NCBI GenBank assembly: GCA_024760905.1
Contig: CM045737.1
Span: forward strand, 9,233,107 to 9,297,106
Reading direction: 5' to 3'
Length of the DNA: 64,000 nucleotides
Source of the DNA: Plotosus lineatus
Taxonomy: Eukaryota > Chordata > Actinopteri > Siluriformes > Plotosidae
Below are positions 42,430 to 54,198 of this stretch, piece by piece (the first letter of the stretch is position 1; each line of letters starts with the position of its first letter). The position numbers and the translations under genes are program-made. Under the pieces are notes generated by a model, which did not search any database, was not told where the DNA came from, and was given only the letters and a program-made list of their open reading frames with translations.

Positions 42430-45235
42430 TCTTCTTCTTTTCCTTTTGGCTTTTCCATTCAGGGGTCACCACAGCGAATCATCTGCCTCCATCTCACCCT
42501 ATCCTTTGCATCTTCTTCTCATACACCAACTACCTTCATGTCCTCCTTCACCACATTCATGAATCGTCTCTTTGGTCGTCCTCTCGGCCTTCTGCCTGGT
42601 AGTTCCAACCTCAGCATCCTACTACCAATATACTCGCTATCCCTCCTCTGTACATGTCCAAACCATCTCAATCTAGCCTCTCTGAGTTTGTCTCCAAAAC
42701 GTCTTACATGTGCTGTCCCTCTGATGTGCTCATTCCTGATCCTATCCATCCTCGTTACTCCCAAAGATGACCTCAACATTTTCATCTCTGCTACCTACAG
42801 CTCTGCCTCCTGTTTTTTCCTCAGTGCCACTGTTTCTACACCATACAACATCGCTGGCCTCAACAAAGTCTTGTCCACTTTTCCTTTCATTCTTGCCGAT
42901 ACCCTCCTATCACACATCACACCGGACACTTTTCTCCAACCATTCCAACCAGCCTGCACACACTTCTTCACCTCTTTTCCAAACTCTTCACTGCTCTGTT
43001 GTTGAGCCGAAGTACTTAAAATCCTTGACCTTCCTTATCTCTGCTCCCTGTAACCTCACCGTTCCTCTTGGGTCCTTGTCGTTCACACACATGTATTCTG
43101 TTTAACTGAGGCTAACCTTCATTCCTCTCCTGTCTCCACGTGTCTAGATTTTCCTGCACTTGTTCTCTGCTCTCAATACAGATCACAATGTCATCTGCAA
43201 ACATCATAGTCCATGGGGAATCTTGTCTAACCTCGTCTGTCAGCCTGTCCATCACCAGAGCAAACAAGAAGGGGCTCAGAGCTGACCCTTGATGCAGTCC
43301 CACCTCCACCTTGAACTCTTCTGTCACACTGACAGCACACCTCACCACTGTCTTACATCTCTCATACATGTCCTGCACCACTCGAACATACTTCACTGCC
43401 ACTCCAGACTTCCTCAGGCAGAACCACAATTCCTCTCTTGGCACCCTGTCATTTGCTTTCTCCAGATCCACAAAGGCACAATGCAGCTCCGTCTGACCTT
43501 CTCTGTACTTCTCTATTAATGTCCTCAAAGCAAACACTGCATCTGTGGTGCTCTTTCTTGGCATGAAACCAAACTGTTGTTCACAAATGCTGACCTCTGC
43601 CCTTAGTCTCGCTTCCACTATTCTTTCCCATAACTTCATCGTATGGCTCATCAACTTTATCCCTCTGTAGTTGCTACAACTCTGCACTTCTCAATTGTTC
43701 TTAAAAATGGGCACCATCACACTTCATCTCCATTATTCTTGCATCCTCTCACTCTCTAAGACCTTGTTGAATGTTCTTATCAGGAAATCTACTGCTACCT
43801 CAACTCGACACTTCCATACCTCCACAGGTATGTCATCAGGACCAACTGCCTTTCCATTCTTCATCCTCTTCAATGCCCTCCTCACTTCACCCTTAGTAAT
43901 CTTTGCGACTTCCTGGTCCTCAACGGTCACCTCTTCTCTTTTTTCTCTCTCATTTTCCTCATTCATCAGCTCTTCAAAGTACTCTTTCCATCTTCCCAGC
44001 ACACTTCTGTCATCAGTCAATACATTTCCCTCTCTGTCCTTAATCACTCTTACTTGCTGCACATCCTTTCCATCTCTATTTCTCTGCTGTGCCAACCTGT
44101 ATAAATAATTTAAGCGCCTCCTTGAAGACAACCCGACACTCTTCCTTTTTCAGCTTCCATCCCTTTGTCTTCTGCTCTGCCTTTGCCTTCTTCACCTTCC
44201 TCACCATCAGGGTCATCCTGCACACCACCATCCTGTGCTGTTTGGGAACAATCTCACCCGCTACTACTTTGCAGTCACTGACTTCCTTCAAATTACATCG
44301 CCTGCACAAGATGTAGTCTACCTGTGTGCTCCTACCGCCACTTTTATAAGTCACTCTATGCTCCTCTCTCTTCTGGAAGAAAGTATTTACCACAGCCATT
44401 TCCATCCTTTTTGCAAAATCTACCAACATCTGTCCTTCTGCATTCCTGTCCTGGATAATACCAAATCTGCCCATCACTTCCTCGTCCCCTCTGTTTCCTG
44501 CACCAACATGTCCATTGAAGTCTGCCCCAATGACCACTCGTTCACCTCTGGGGGTCCTCTGCATCACTTCATCTTTGTCACTCCAGAATCTCTCCTCTTC
44601 TTGCTCACATCCTGCCTGTGGAGCATAAGCACTAACAACATTGAACATCACGCCTTCAATTTCTCACTTGAGACTCATTACTTTGTCTGACACGCTTTTC
44701 ACTTCAAGAACATTCCTGACAAACTCCTCCTTCAAGATGACTCCTACTCCATTTCTCTTCCCATCCACACCATGAAAAAACAGCTTAAACCTGCTCCTAA
44801 GCCTCTCGCCTTGCTACCTTTCCACCTGGTCTCCTGAACACACAGTATGTCCACTTTATTCCTCTGCATCATGTCAACCAGCTCTCTACCTTTTCCTGTC
44901 ATAGTTCCAACATTTCATGTCCTGACTGTCAGTCCAAGACTCATGCCTTTCCTCCTCTCTCTCCGCCTACGGACATGCCTCCCGCCTCTCGTTCTTCGAT
45001 ATCTTCGACCAACAGTTGTCCAATTTCTACCAGCACCCTGTTGGTTAACAGCCCTGATGTCGGTCGTTGTTAACCTGGGCCTCGACTGATCCGGTATGGC
45101 ATTCTTTGTTGTGACTCGCATTTTTAATTTGGCGTTTGTTTTACACCAGATGCCCTTCCTGACGCAACCCTCTGCATTTATCCGGGCTTGGGACCGGCGT
45201 GAGGGAGAGACAATGGTTTGTGCCCCTCCCTCACG
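42430..45235 (-). mobile_element. RTE-like LINE, most complete copy
   Basis: About 2.8 kb on minus, from 5' UTR (CCGGTCCCAAGCCCGGATAA near 45190) to the 3' tail. Endonuclease frame 44651-44076: VVSAYAPQAG, VVIGADFNGHVG (catalytic Asp/Asn), GGRSTQVDYIL and QHRMVV (catalytic His). RT frames 44131-43733 (GEVRRALKRMKNGKAVGPDD) and 43687-43112 (NYRGIKLMSHTMKLWER, AFVDLEKANDRVPREE with motif-A Asp, MMFADDIVI with the Asp pair). C-terminal frame 42785-42519 ends before the CCGDP region. Frames change at least four times, so it is inactive, but all domains are recognisable. Clade assigned from motif and tail resemblance to RTE/BovB-type elements. Confidence 0.85.
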
Positions 45236-45269
45236 GCTGCATTCCTAATTAGGATTAATCGCTTACAGA

Positions 45270-45660
45270 AAATAAATGAATGAATGAATAATAACAAGAA
45301 GGAAAGAAAAAGTGAAGATCTTGTACTGTACACTGCTCACTCCTCATTGAGGAATCTAACCCCAGTCTACCACGTGACAGGCAGAGATACTGGACACTAT
45401 ACGAACGAGGAAATGCTGAAGTGTGATTACTCAAATTCTCTGGTAGATGAATTGACCAAGGCTATCCATTCCTTTTTTTCAGATATTTCACGTGTGAAAA
45501 AACCAACTGTTTGTTTTGCTCATTATTGCTCGAATAAAGAAGTCCGTTAGAACTGTTTTATATTACACGCTCTATAATCACCACGAAGTCATTCATCAAG
45601 CTTTTTAATTATTATTCATTTATCATTTCGACTCCGGCCGACCCCAAAGCCAGCAGTCAT
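45270..45660. repeat. tRNA-Asp unit fragment, segment 7
   Basis: A short unit without microsatellite: GAAGGAAAGAAAAAGTGAAG, a tRNA-like core at 45340-45411, then CAAATTCTCTGGTAGATGAA and a TTTTTAATTATTATTCATTT stretch. Same order as 22380-22700. Confidence 0.7.
45340..45411 (-). pseudogene. tRNA-Asp-like pseudogene
   Basis: Anticodon GTC is kept, but there are several changes in D and T arms (TTGAGGAATCTAACCCC on plus breaks the T stem). Confidence 0.65.
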
Positions 45661-45824
45661 GTGACGTGGACATACCGAAATTGCACATGCATGTCATCGC
45701 AGCATTTGAAGCTAAACCTTGTTGTAACCTTAATAATGAAAAGTACTTTATTCTTATTTGTGTCATGAAAAACTAATAAATAAAACAAAACTTCCCATTA
45801 AAGAACCATGTACACCACCCCTTG

Positions 45825-46660
45825 ACACCTATGACAGGGTGCCGAGAGAGGAACTTTGGTATTGCATGAGGAAGTCTGGAGTGGCAGAGAAGTATGTTAG
45901 AGTGTTGCAGGGCATATATGAGACATGTAAGATAGTGGTGAGTTTATTGTAGGTGTGACAGACGAGTTCATAGTGGAGAAGGGACTGCATCAAGGGGCAG
46001 CTCTGAGCCCCCTCTTGTTGGTATGGTGGTGGACAGGCTGACAGGCTGACAGACAAGGTGAGACAAGATTTTCTATGTTTGCAGATGACATTGTGATCTG
46101 TCGTGAGAGCAAAGACCAAGTGCAGGAAAATCTAGAGAGGTGGAGGTATACCCTGGAAAGGAGAGGAATGAAGGCTAGCCTCAGGAAGACAGAATACATG
46201 TGTGTGAACGACAAGGACCCAAGAGGAACGGTTAGGTTACAGGGAGCAGAGATAAAGAAGATGGAGGATTTTAAATACTTCGGCTCAACAATCCAGAGCA
46301 ATGGAGAGTGTGGAAAAGAGATGAAGATGCGTGCGCAGGCAGGTTGGAATGGTTGGAATCAGGAATGAGTTCATCAGCAGGACAGCACATGTTAGATGTT
46401 TTGGAGACAAAGTCAGAGAGGCTACATTGTGATGGTTTGGACATTTGCAGAGGAGGGACAGTGAGTTTGTTGGTAGGAGGATGCTGAGGTTGCAGAAGGC
46501 CTCGAGGAAGACCGAAGAGAAGATCTATGGATGTGGTGAAGGAGGACATGAAGGGAGTTGGAGTAAGAGCAGAACATGCAGAGGAGAGGGTGAGATGGAG
46601 GCAGATGATTCGCTGTGGCGGCCCCCGAAGGGAACAGCTGAAAGGAAAAAAGACAAAGAA
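45825..46660 (+). mobile_element. RTE-like LINE, C-terminal part, internally deleted
   Basis: RT pieces VPREELWYCMRKSGV, then MFADDIVICRESKDQ in frame 46075-46368, then a deletion near 46360 joins directly to RNEFISRTAHV-type sequence and the GHLQRRDSEF tail. Ends GGCCCCCGAAGGGAACAGC. Confidence 0.8.
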
Positions 46661-47250
46661 GAAGACATACATCACTTCTGAAAGGTATGCAATCTAAACC
46701 CCACAGACAGACACACACACACACACACAGAGAAACACACAGACACACACCAGTATACACCAATCCTCCATTGTGTCGTCCACAAATTTAATTTTGTCTT
46801 CTGATGTGATGGAAGATTATTTAACAATCTTTCGTTTGTAGAAGATAATAATAGTAATAATTACAATAGAAATAATAATAACAACAATAATGATCACCAC
46901 AAGAAGGAAAGAAAAAAGAAACACTAAAGTTTCTGAGTTACATACCCCACACTCCCCCCGGTCTTCCACGTGACAGGCAGAGATACTGACCACTATACTA
47001 ATGCGGAACTGCTCAAGCTTCATCACTCAAATTCTTTGGTAGATGAATTTCCGAAGGCTATTCTTGCTTTTTTCAGATATTTCACATATGAAAAAATAAC
47101 TGCTTGTTTTTCGTGATTGCTCAAATATAAAGAAGTCCGTTCGAACTGCTTTATATTACACACTCTATAATCACCACTAAGTCATTCATCAAGCTTTTAA
47201 ATTATTATTCATTTATTATTTATACCCCCGCCGACACCAAGGCTCAAACC
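46660..47250. repeat. tRNA-Asp unit fragment, segment 8
   Basis: Unit modules with short CA run, the ACACCAATCCTCCATTGTGT variant, AATAAT run, a truncated tRNA-like piece (46955-47007, minus), and the CAAATTCTTTGGTAGATGAA segment. Confidence 0.7.
46955..47007 (-). pseudogene. truncated tRNA-Asp-like piece
   Basis: Only the 5' half and anticodon arm remain (GTC kept). The T arm and 3' acceptor are missing and the 5' strand reads TTCCGCAT. Confidence 0.7.
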
Positions 47251-47409
47251 CCACTTTGTTCTTTTTCAATCAAAATGTGACCAGTGGTAAGGTACTGGTG
47301 TATTCCTCCCAGGGTCAGGGGTCCAAGTCCTACTATGAGCGGGTTGTCACTGCCGTTCCCTCCAGCTGCCTGGGTTATCAAAGGAATTTCGATGAAATTA
47401 CATTATATA

Positions 47410-47759
47410 TATATGGGGCAGTGGTGGTCTAGTGGTATAGGGCGCTGGATCGCTGATTCTAAGGTTGGGGGTTTGAGTCTCACTCTCCACAAGGTTGTCA
47501 CTGTGCCCCCAGTGCAGCTAACTTGGTTATCAAAGGCAAGCCATGTCTTTCACTGTCTATGGTGCGAGGCATGTAAAAGAACCATTTCGGACTTTCGTAA
47601 AGAGTAGGCTACAAAGCCGTCAGCGTGTTTCTGTCCCTTGCTTAAGGGTTGTGTCAGGAAGGGCGTCTGATGTAAAAAAAACTATGCCAAATCAAATGTG
47701 CGAATCATTTGCTGTGGCCACCCCTGATAAAGGGAAAAGCCGAAATGAAATCTCTCTCA

Positions 47760-47760
<1 letters not shown>
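47410..47760 (+). mobile_element. tRNA-derived SINE, RTE-type tail
   Basis: Head GGGGCAGTGGTGGTCTAGTG, B box GGTTTGAGTC, body, then GGCGTCTGATGTAAAAAAAA, GCTGTGGCCACCCCTGATAA, AGGGAAAAGCCGAAATGAAA. This is the clearest case of the SINE tail matching the RTE LINE end. An AT microsatellite follows at 47762-47812. Confidence 0.85.

Positions 47761-47761
<1 letters not shown>

Positions 47762-47812
<51 letters not shown>
47762..47812. repeat. AT microsatellite
   Basis: About 25 AT units. Poly-YI frames here are artefacts. Confidence 0.95.
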
Positions 47813-47815
<3 letters not shown>

Positions 47816-47989
47816 CAAGGTACACCCTTTGTGGGAAGGATCTCATTCCACTTGCTATGGACAGATATTTTGAGAGATACCCCCAAAGTCGTGCGAGAAC
47901 GGGGGAGGATGAACGACCGACGAGCCAAACATCAGACAACGACACACAAGATAGTCAACAAACAATGAGATAGACCACCGATTCAACTA

Positions 47990-49600
47990 ATGTTTGTGGT
48001 AGTTGTGGAAAGACGTCCAAGGAATAATAAAGTTAGTTGACCTCACCTACCTTGGCCAGCCTAATGCTCTAATGGTGGCCCAGTTTCTTCAAAGGCAAAC
48101 AAGGACTGATAGTGATTCTGGTCCTCGTCAGGCACCGACCAGGACGGGTTACTTCAATGAGTATGGGTTTCGGCGGCTTCTGGTGGTACCCCCCCCCCCC
48201 CCCGCCCCAGCCTGATGCTGCCAGCAGCTATTTCCCACCAGACCAGATAATCACTCCTTCCCCCATGCTGGTATGCAACTCCAGGTCCATATGGCTTTGC
48301 TTGCTTTCTCTGCTGCTTCTCCAATTCCCCTCAGGGCTCTACTTCTCTCTCTTCCTCATATTCCAATTGCCTTGAGGAATGCAGCCATGGAAATAGTCGG
48401 GAAACCCCGGCAGCCAACCTCTACTGCCCAGACCTGTACCGCCCAGCCATTTCTTTTCCCCTCAATCTCTAGCGTTGTATACTTGTCTGTTGTATACTGA
48501 CCCCGAGTTCACCCGATCACCTAATGTTCCAACCAGTGTGCTACGCTCACTCCTGTATCACCAGGCAAGACAACTCCTTGTCCTCTAGGGTAGGAACCAT
48601 CTCCCCGGACTGGTGCAATTCCACCACGAACGTGTCGGATTGGTTCAATTCCACCACCCTCACCAAAGCCCGCGCGGATATTTGGTGGTACTGCGGAGTT
48701 GCGGTTTTACATCCCACACTCCCTTCGAACTGGTCAGGCACCTGCATCCTGATCACCTTACTCATGCCTATCTCCATTGTACCAGCCTCAGCATCCGACC
48801 TATTAGGTGTCCTCTCACACACTCGTATAAAGTCCATCTCCTCGTTTGATATTAAGCGCTCGCGCCGGTCGATTCCCGCGCTCGGGAAGCAAGGCTTTCA
48901 AGGGTCTCCCACTTATATCGATGCAATCGGCGTTCCTCGTGGTGTACTGGACGAATACAAATTAGTGAACCAGATTGCAGGTGGGTTTGAATCTTTCATT
49001 TGCTGGTGGTGCACTATCAACAAGAATGTCGATAGGATCAATTATATCCATTATAATGTTCAACGCTTGACCAATCTTACCAGGGATGCCGTGGAAGGAC
49101 TGGCAGCCGAGCTCAGGGCCAATTCACTTATGATATATCAAAACCGCATGGCTATAGATTTCTTACTTAGTGCCCACGGTGGCGTATGCTCCATGTTTGG
49201 GGAAGAGTGCTGCACCTTCATACCCAATAACACCGCGCCAGACGGGTCTGTCACGAAGGCCTTGGACGGGCTGCGGACTCTGGCCACCGAACTGAAGGAG
49301 CACTCAGGTGTTGAGAATGTCATGCTTGATTGGCTGGACAGACACCTCGGTAAGTGGAAAGGTTTGATTGTTTCAGTTGTGATCCATCATCTCGGTGGCC
49401 GGACTCCTCGCCCTATGTGGGTGCTGCTGCATCCCTTGCATTCGTTCCCTATGTATCAGGTGCATCTCTTCCACCCTGGAAAAAGGGGGCCTTCTTCCTC
49501 CCCCTCCATATCAATTTCCTCAGTTGCTAGCTGAGTCGGAAGCTCTCCTTTCGCCGGGATCTCTGGTAGACGAAGTCACACTTAGAGCCCAGTTCTGATG
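47990..49600 (+). pseudogene. endogenous retrovirus env remnant (gamma-type)
   Basis: The main frame is 48524-49534. Seen in order: several N-linked glycosylation sites (NSTT twice, NWSG), a WWYCG motif and a conserved surface-subunit C-terminus, a furin-like RSRR site at residues 112-115, a coiled region with NLTR, and then a transmembrane-subunit hallmark: an immunosuppressive-domain-like stretch ending in a CX6CC motif at residues 222-230. Near 49385 the frame shifts and the membrane anchor and cysteine-rich tail continue in frame 49395-49598. The N-terminal surface subunit upstream of 48524 is in broken frames with C-runs. A non-functional viral relic. No gag or pol recognised upstream. 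Confidence 0.8.
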
Positions 49601-49781
49601 AGGTTTTCCTATGGGCAACTTTGCATGCAGTTAGAGTTTTTACAGATATCATATTTGCTTAGATTTTTACGGATTCCATAATTGCCTTTTATATAGCTTT
49701 TCTATATGCTTGTGTACGTTTTCTCTGCTTTCCTATTTTCTTGTCATGAATGGTTCCTCGGTTGATCTCTGAAAGGAGATC

Positions 49782-49793
49782 AAAAGGGGGAAA
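49782..49793 (+). promoter_or_regulatory. retroviral polypurine tract
   Basis: AAAAGGGGGAAA lies about 180 bases after the end of env and directly before a TGTAAAAG start of the LTR, the expected position for plus-strand priming. Confidence 0.75.
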
Positions 49794-50050
49794 TGTAAAA
49801 GTGTATTACATTATCATGTTCTCTTATATAACTATAAAGTTTATATAATGGTGCTTTATTTTCTATGTTTTGCTATACTTAAATGCTTGTTGAGAATAAT
49901 CAAATGGTATGCTTAAGGGGCCATTCTTCATGTCTATTGTAAAAGTGCATACTTAAACAGAAGTGCATGCGGGGTACCCGTGACACTCCGAGCCTTTCAC
50001 TGTCAGTGTGATCTTCAACAGACCAAATAGTTTCGAGTTGTCAATAACTT
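49794..50050 (+). mobile_element. 3' LTR of the endogenous retrovirus (right end unclear)
   Basis: Begins TGTAAAAGTGTATTACATTA. TATA-like sequences (CTTATATAAC, TTTATATAATGG) lie in the first 60 bases. I cannot fix the CA end; an L2-like LINE starts at about 50060. No 5' LTR was found in the window. Confidence 0.6.
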
Positions 50051-50059
50051 CGAGGTCAG

Positions 50060-50515
50060 GAGGTGGGGGTGTGTGGGGGCTAGGCGCCTGGGAAGAGCCC
50101 AGATTTATCGCATCCTGTTGAGATAACAATGCATCAAAGACCCAGTCACAAAACCCGGAAGGATAGAGTGAGAAGCACAGTCATCTGGGAGGATCTCGGA
50201 GTAGAACTGCTGCTCCTCTGCATTGAGAGGACCCAGTTGAGGTGGCTCGCGCATCTGATTAGAATGCCTCCTAAACGTCTCCCTGGTGTGGCGTTTCAGG
50301 CATGTTCGACCGGGACGAGACCCTGGGATCAACACAGAACATGCAGGAGGTTTTGCTTCTCTTGGCTGGTCTGGGAATGCCACGATGTCCTCTTGAAAGA
50401 CCTGGAGGAAGTGACTGGGGAGAGGGACGTCCGGACCTCATTGCTTAGACTGCTGATGCCCCGTGACCCGACCCCGGATTCAGCGGAAGGTGATGACGAT
50501 GATGATGACTTTCAA
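50060..50515 (+). mobile_element. L2-like LINE C-terminus and 3' end
   Basis: Frame 50129-50545 shows the tail of a fish LINE protein (DLGVELLLL, TQLRWLAHLIRMPPKRLPG, a WECHDVLLKDLEEVTGERDV stretch, SLLRLLMPRDPTPDS). The sequence ends in GATGACGATGATGATGAC. It matches the short fragments at 5780, 8273 and 16152. Confidence 0.75.
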
Positions 50516-50639
50516 GTTCAATTTCAACAGCCCAACTTTTACTGATACTGGGTTGTAGAAGAGTAATAATATATGCCATCACTATCCCTTTCCCATCTTT
50601 TTAAAAACTTGTGTGTGAGCTGTGTAATGGTACTCACTC

Positions 50640-50955
50640 ACTCATTTGCCAAACTGTCCATTACTACTAGAGTTGAGGAGAGGCTGGAGCCCTTCTCAGT
50701 TGACACTGGAAAAAGGAGAGAAACATCCTGAACAGCTCACCACGCCAACACATACAGAGCCATCGCACCTAGGTTAAATTCAAAACAGCCAACTGACCTA
50801 TTGGGTGCATCTTTTGACTGTGGGAGGAAACCAGAGTATCTGGAGGAAACCCCTGCAACCATGAACAGAACATACAAACTCCACACAGAAACACCCAAGC
50901 CCAGGACTCCATCCCAGGACCTTCAAAGGCGGATGTGCCAACTATACCGCCTATA
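50640..50955 (-). repeat. old L2-related interspersed repeat
   Basis: Complement of the same phrase as 13380-13700 (GAGGAGAGGCTGGAGCCCTT, GGAGGAAACCCCTGCAACCA). Decayed. Confidence 0.5.
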
Positions 50956-51229
50956 ATCAAAACTAAGCTAAAAAGTTACACTGGATTTATAAAATGTATA
51001 ATCATGGATTTGCTTCAGTTTCATGAAACGATGTTGCTGGTCTGCAGCCCTTAAAAACACACCCCCGCGAGTTGGACGTCAGACCTTAACTAGCATGTCT
51101 TTTATGCATGTTTGGTTGGTCTCCGTCCTCTGCAGACGACGCAATAATATCTCATATTCAACTCAAAACCAGTCTCCAGTCGTCTTCTTCCACATTCAAC
51201 AGATCCAACAGCCTCTATCCCAGTGAGTG

Positions 51230-51640
51230 CTCAATCCTATGCTGCTTGAAATCCACTATAATCATTGCCCTCCCAGATAACAACAACATCAGCAGCTTCA
51301 ACTACTACTGGCCAATGGCACTCACACGCATTATTATGAAGCATTTTCATAAACCGTGTGGGAGTCATCTCACCACAAGTCTGCCAGCTACATTCGACAC
51401 CCACCAGTTTACATACAGCGCAAACAGGTCCACAGAAAATGCCATTGTCACTGCTCTAGATACAATCCCCACTCACATGGAACAGCAGGGGAGCGATGAC
51501 AGGAAGCTCTTCATCGAATTGGGCTATGCTTTGAATACCATCACACCAAGCAGGATGGTCACTAAATTACCAAACTTGGGTTTTCACAACACACCTGCCC
51601 TTAGATTAACAAGTCCTGATAGACCACATGTCTTTCAGCA
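51230..51640 (+). mobile_element. LINE reverse-transcriptase relic (CR1/L2-like)
   Basis: The frame from 51108 contains KSTIIIALPDNNNISSFNYY, PMALTRIIMKHFHK, THQFTYSANRSTENAIVTAL and KLFIELGYALNTITPSRMV, matching RT motifs 1-2 and A of CR1/L2/Rex-type LINEs (motif-A Asp replaced). It is followed by unrelated sequence. Inactive. Confidence 0.75.
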
Positions 51641-51662
51641 TCAGCACTGGCTTCCCATAGGG

Positions 51663-52336
51663 CAGGGGTCGGCAACCTGCGGCTCCGGAGCCGCATCCGG
51701 CTCTTTCACCTATTTGATGCGGATCTGTGGCTTTTAAAAATAATGAATGTGTACTTTGCGGTGGCCAACGGGTGCAAACGTGCTTCACATACAAAAACCA
51801 CTGCATAACTACAAACAACTCCAAAAAGAAAATGCTGTTTATTTACTCACAATGTGAGCACTCCGGGCTACCAGGGGTTGTGAGTTAAACCAGTTTTCAC
51901 CTGAATGATGGGGGAATCTTTTTAAGGCAGAGTCCTGCAACGGTTGGGTACCCACTGGTACCCAGCGGGTAACCTTGCAAAAATGCTTTTTCAGGTTGAA
52001 AATTACACAGATGAGAATTAACATTTACAGGTGTGGGTGGGGTGGTTTTGTGTGTGTGTTGTTGTGGACATGGCTATCGTTATATTAATCAGTTACATTG
52101 AGAGTCTCTGTGTTTTTGATCTGCTGTGTTGGTGGAGTGAGCATGCAACGGTATTTCCAAACCCTTGTGCTCATGGCAAGGAGTGTTCTCACCATCCCAG
52201 CAACAGCGCTGTGAGCGAGAGATTATTCCATTGCCAGGGTTTGTAATCCAGGAACGGAAATTACAGCTGAAGTTAGAGACGGTGATGAGATTTGGTTTAT
52301 GCACAGCAATTTCCAAATTATAGAACTCTCCTCCCA
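51663..52336. mobile_element. hAT-like terminus and unassigned sequence
   Basis: AGGGGTCGGCAACCTGCGGC, TCCGGAGCCGCATCCGGCTC is the left end of a common fish hAT element. The right end was not found. 51750-52336 has no recognised gene and leads to the left edge of duplicon 2, copy 2. Confidence 0.5.
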
Positions 52337-52654
52337 GTGACAAAATACAAGACTGCGGTCGGGTTCAGTCTTCACTCAGAGAATGGGTCGGTCAGTGCAA
52401 TATGAAGCATTATTATTTTAAAAAGTTGAGCAGGCTTCTTCTCAAAATTAGTCTTAATACACTGTTGCTATCGTTTTTGTAAATTAAAACTGACAAAACT
52501 ACATTAATATGACGAATAAGGAAAAAAAAAAAAAATCCCATGGAGGGAGTGATGGTGAGGTAGGCTACCCACCACATCTGTCTGCATCTCATCCCTCACT
52601 TCGTGGGATAGCTATTCTTTCTCTTTATAAAAACACAAGGAGGACTCAAACACA

Positions 52655-52975
52655 TACATTTTCTGAACCACTTAATTCAAATTGGGGTCGCAGAGAGGCT
52701 GTGGCACCCAGTCCAGCCGACTCCGGGCAAGGGCAGAGAACAACCGGGAGAGCTCACCAGGCACTCACAGGGCAGAAACACGCTGAGGGCTATGCAGGTA
52801 CTCTTGACAAAAGTCAGCAATGGTTCTTTTCCAGTCTTGCACCATCGGCAGTGAGAGACATGGCCGGCCTTCCATAACCCAGTTCACTGCACTGGAGGAA
52901 CAGTGACGACCCGTCGAGAGTGGGGCTTGAACTCCAACCTTTGGATCAGTGATCCAGCACCTTTGCCACCAGTGT
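52655..52975 (-). mobile_element. SINE (sister of 30470-30796)
   Basis: Same element and orientation as in copy 1; its insertion predates the duplication. Confidence 0.7.
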
Positions 52976-53199
52976 CTCAGGGCTCGAATAGACTGAGAAT
53001 TTTCATTGAAAGTAACTTTTTATTCAATGTCTATTTTAATCTAAATGTTTGTGCTGCAAGCAGAATTATGATTTAATTGTCTCTGCAGGCATTCAAATAA
53101 GTGTGATACATTGTTTATTTTAAGAAAAATGCAGTGTTATTTGATTTTAAATGTCAAAAAAAAAAGGATTTGTGGCTCCCAGGGTTTGTGGAAAACAGG

Positions 53200-54178
53200 T
53201 CCAAACGGCTCTTTGAATGGCAAAGCTGACTGATCCCTGCTATCGGGCATTATGCTGAGCTGCCTCTTGTACCCATGACTGCAGCCACACCCACACAAAC
53301 CTCACCAAGGTTTGGAGAGGACACCACAGTTGCAGTCCTCATCTCAGTAAGAAGACTACATGAAGGGAGGAAGTTGATGGACTGTCAGCATAATGCACTA
53401 TAAAAAAAAAAAAAAACCTCATCCTGAATGAGGATTCAACCCAAACACCCCCCCCCCCATGTTCAGCCAGTTCTCATTTATGGGATGCTGAAAACCAAGA
53501 CCCTCTCCAAGAACACAGTGAGGTCAACCTGCCCTGGGCAACGAACATCATAACGCTGCCTAAGAGAGCCCAACAGGGACTGCTGGCCCCAAGAAGTACA
53601 ACTGTCCAGTGCTCTACCACTACACCAGCAAGACAATGCTGAGCCACAGCATTTCATGGTGCTTTGGAAACAGAGCAAGGCAGAGGGTTATGCGCTGCCC
53701 GTGTTCCTCAATCTCATGAGGACTATACATGCCAACCAAGGAGAGCCAACAGAATCCTGTGTGACCTGTCCCCCTTCAGGAGGTGCTTAAGGACCATACC
53801 CCCTGGACTGTCATAGCCCGGAAGTCTGCCTCCATGAAGCACTGAAATTGGGCCGGTGCAGGTCACCTCTGCTGCCCCATGACATGTCCTGAAGGCCACA
53901 CCTTTATTTTCAGAGTACTGTGGGCATGTTCCACATGGCTTTGTAGTTACCAATTTTAAATTTAGGAGAGCCACGACTGCATGGCACTTGTGCCATGACA
54001 AGTGATACCGAAGAAATGTTCAAGCCTGTTTGACGTCGAAAGGAAAGCCACAGATTTAACAGGAGGAAGGAACACCATTTCTCGCAACACCACCACAGGG
54101 CAGACATCTGGCCATGACTACAAGTAGCAGCAGTTAGATGTTGGGTAACAAGGCAACACAAATTACAATTTGTATTTC
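53200..54178. other. conserved downstream region (sister of 31040-32020)
   Basis: Aligned with copy 1 but with several small indels; no gene recognised. Confidence 0.45.
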
Positions 54179-54184
54179 TTTATT
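54179..54184 (-). terminator. polyadenylation signal, ZP3-like copy 2
   Basis: AATAAA on minus about 15 bases after the TAA stop, as in copy 1. Confidence 0.75.
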
Positions 54185-54198
54185 GAGGAGATGTCAAA

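Noticed and set aside
50129..50545. 138-residue frame as a host gene with an acidic tail
   Set aside because: It matches the well-known C-terminal part of fish LINE proteins and ends in the GATGATGATG tail of the element.
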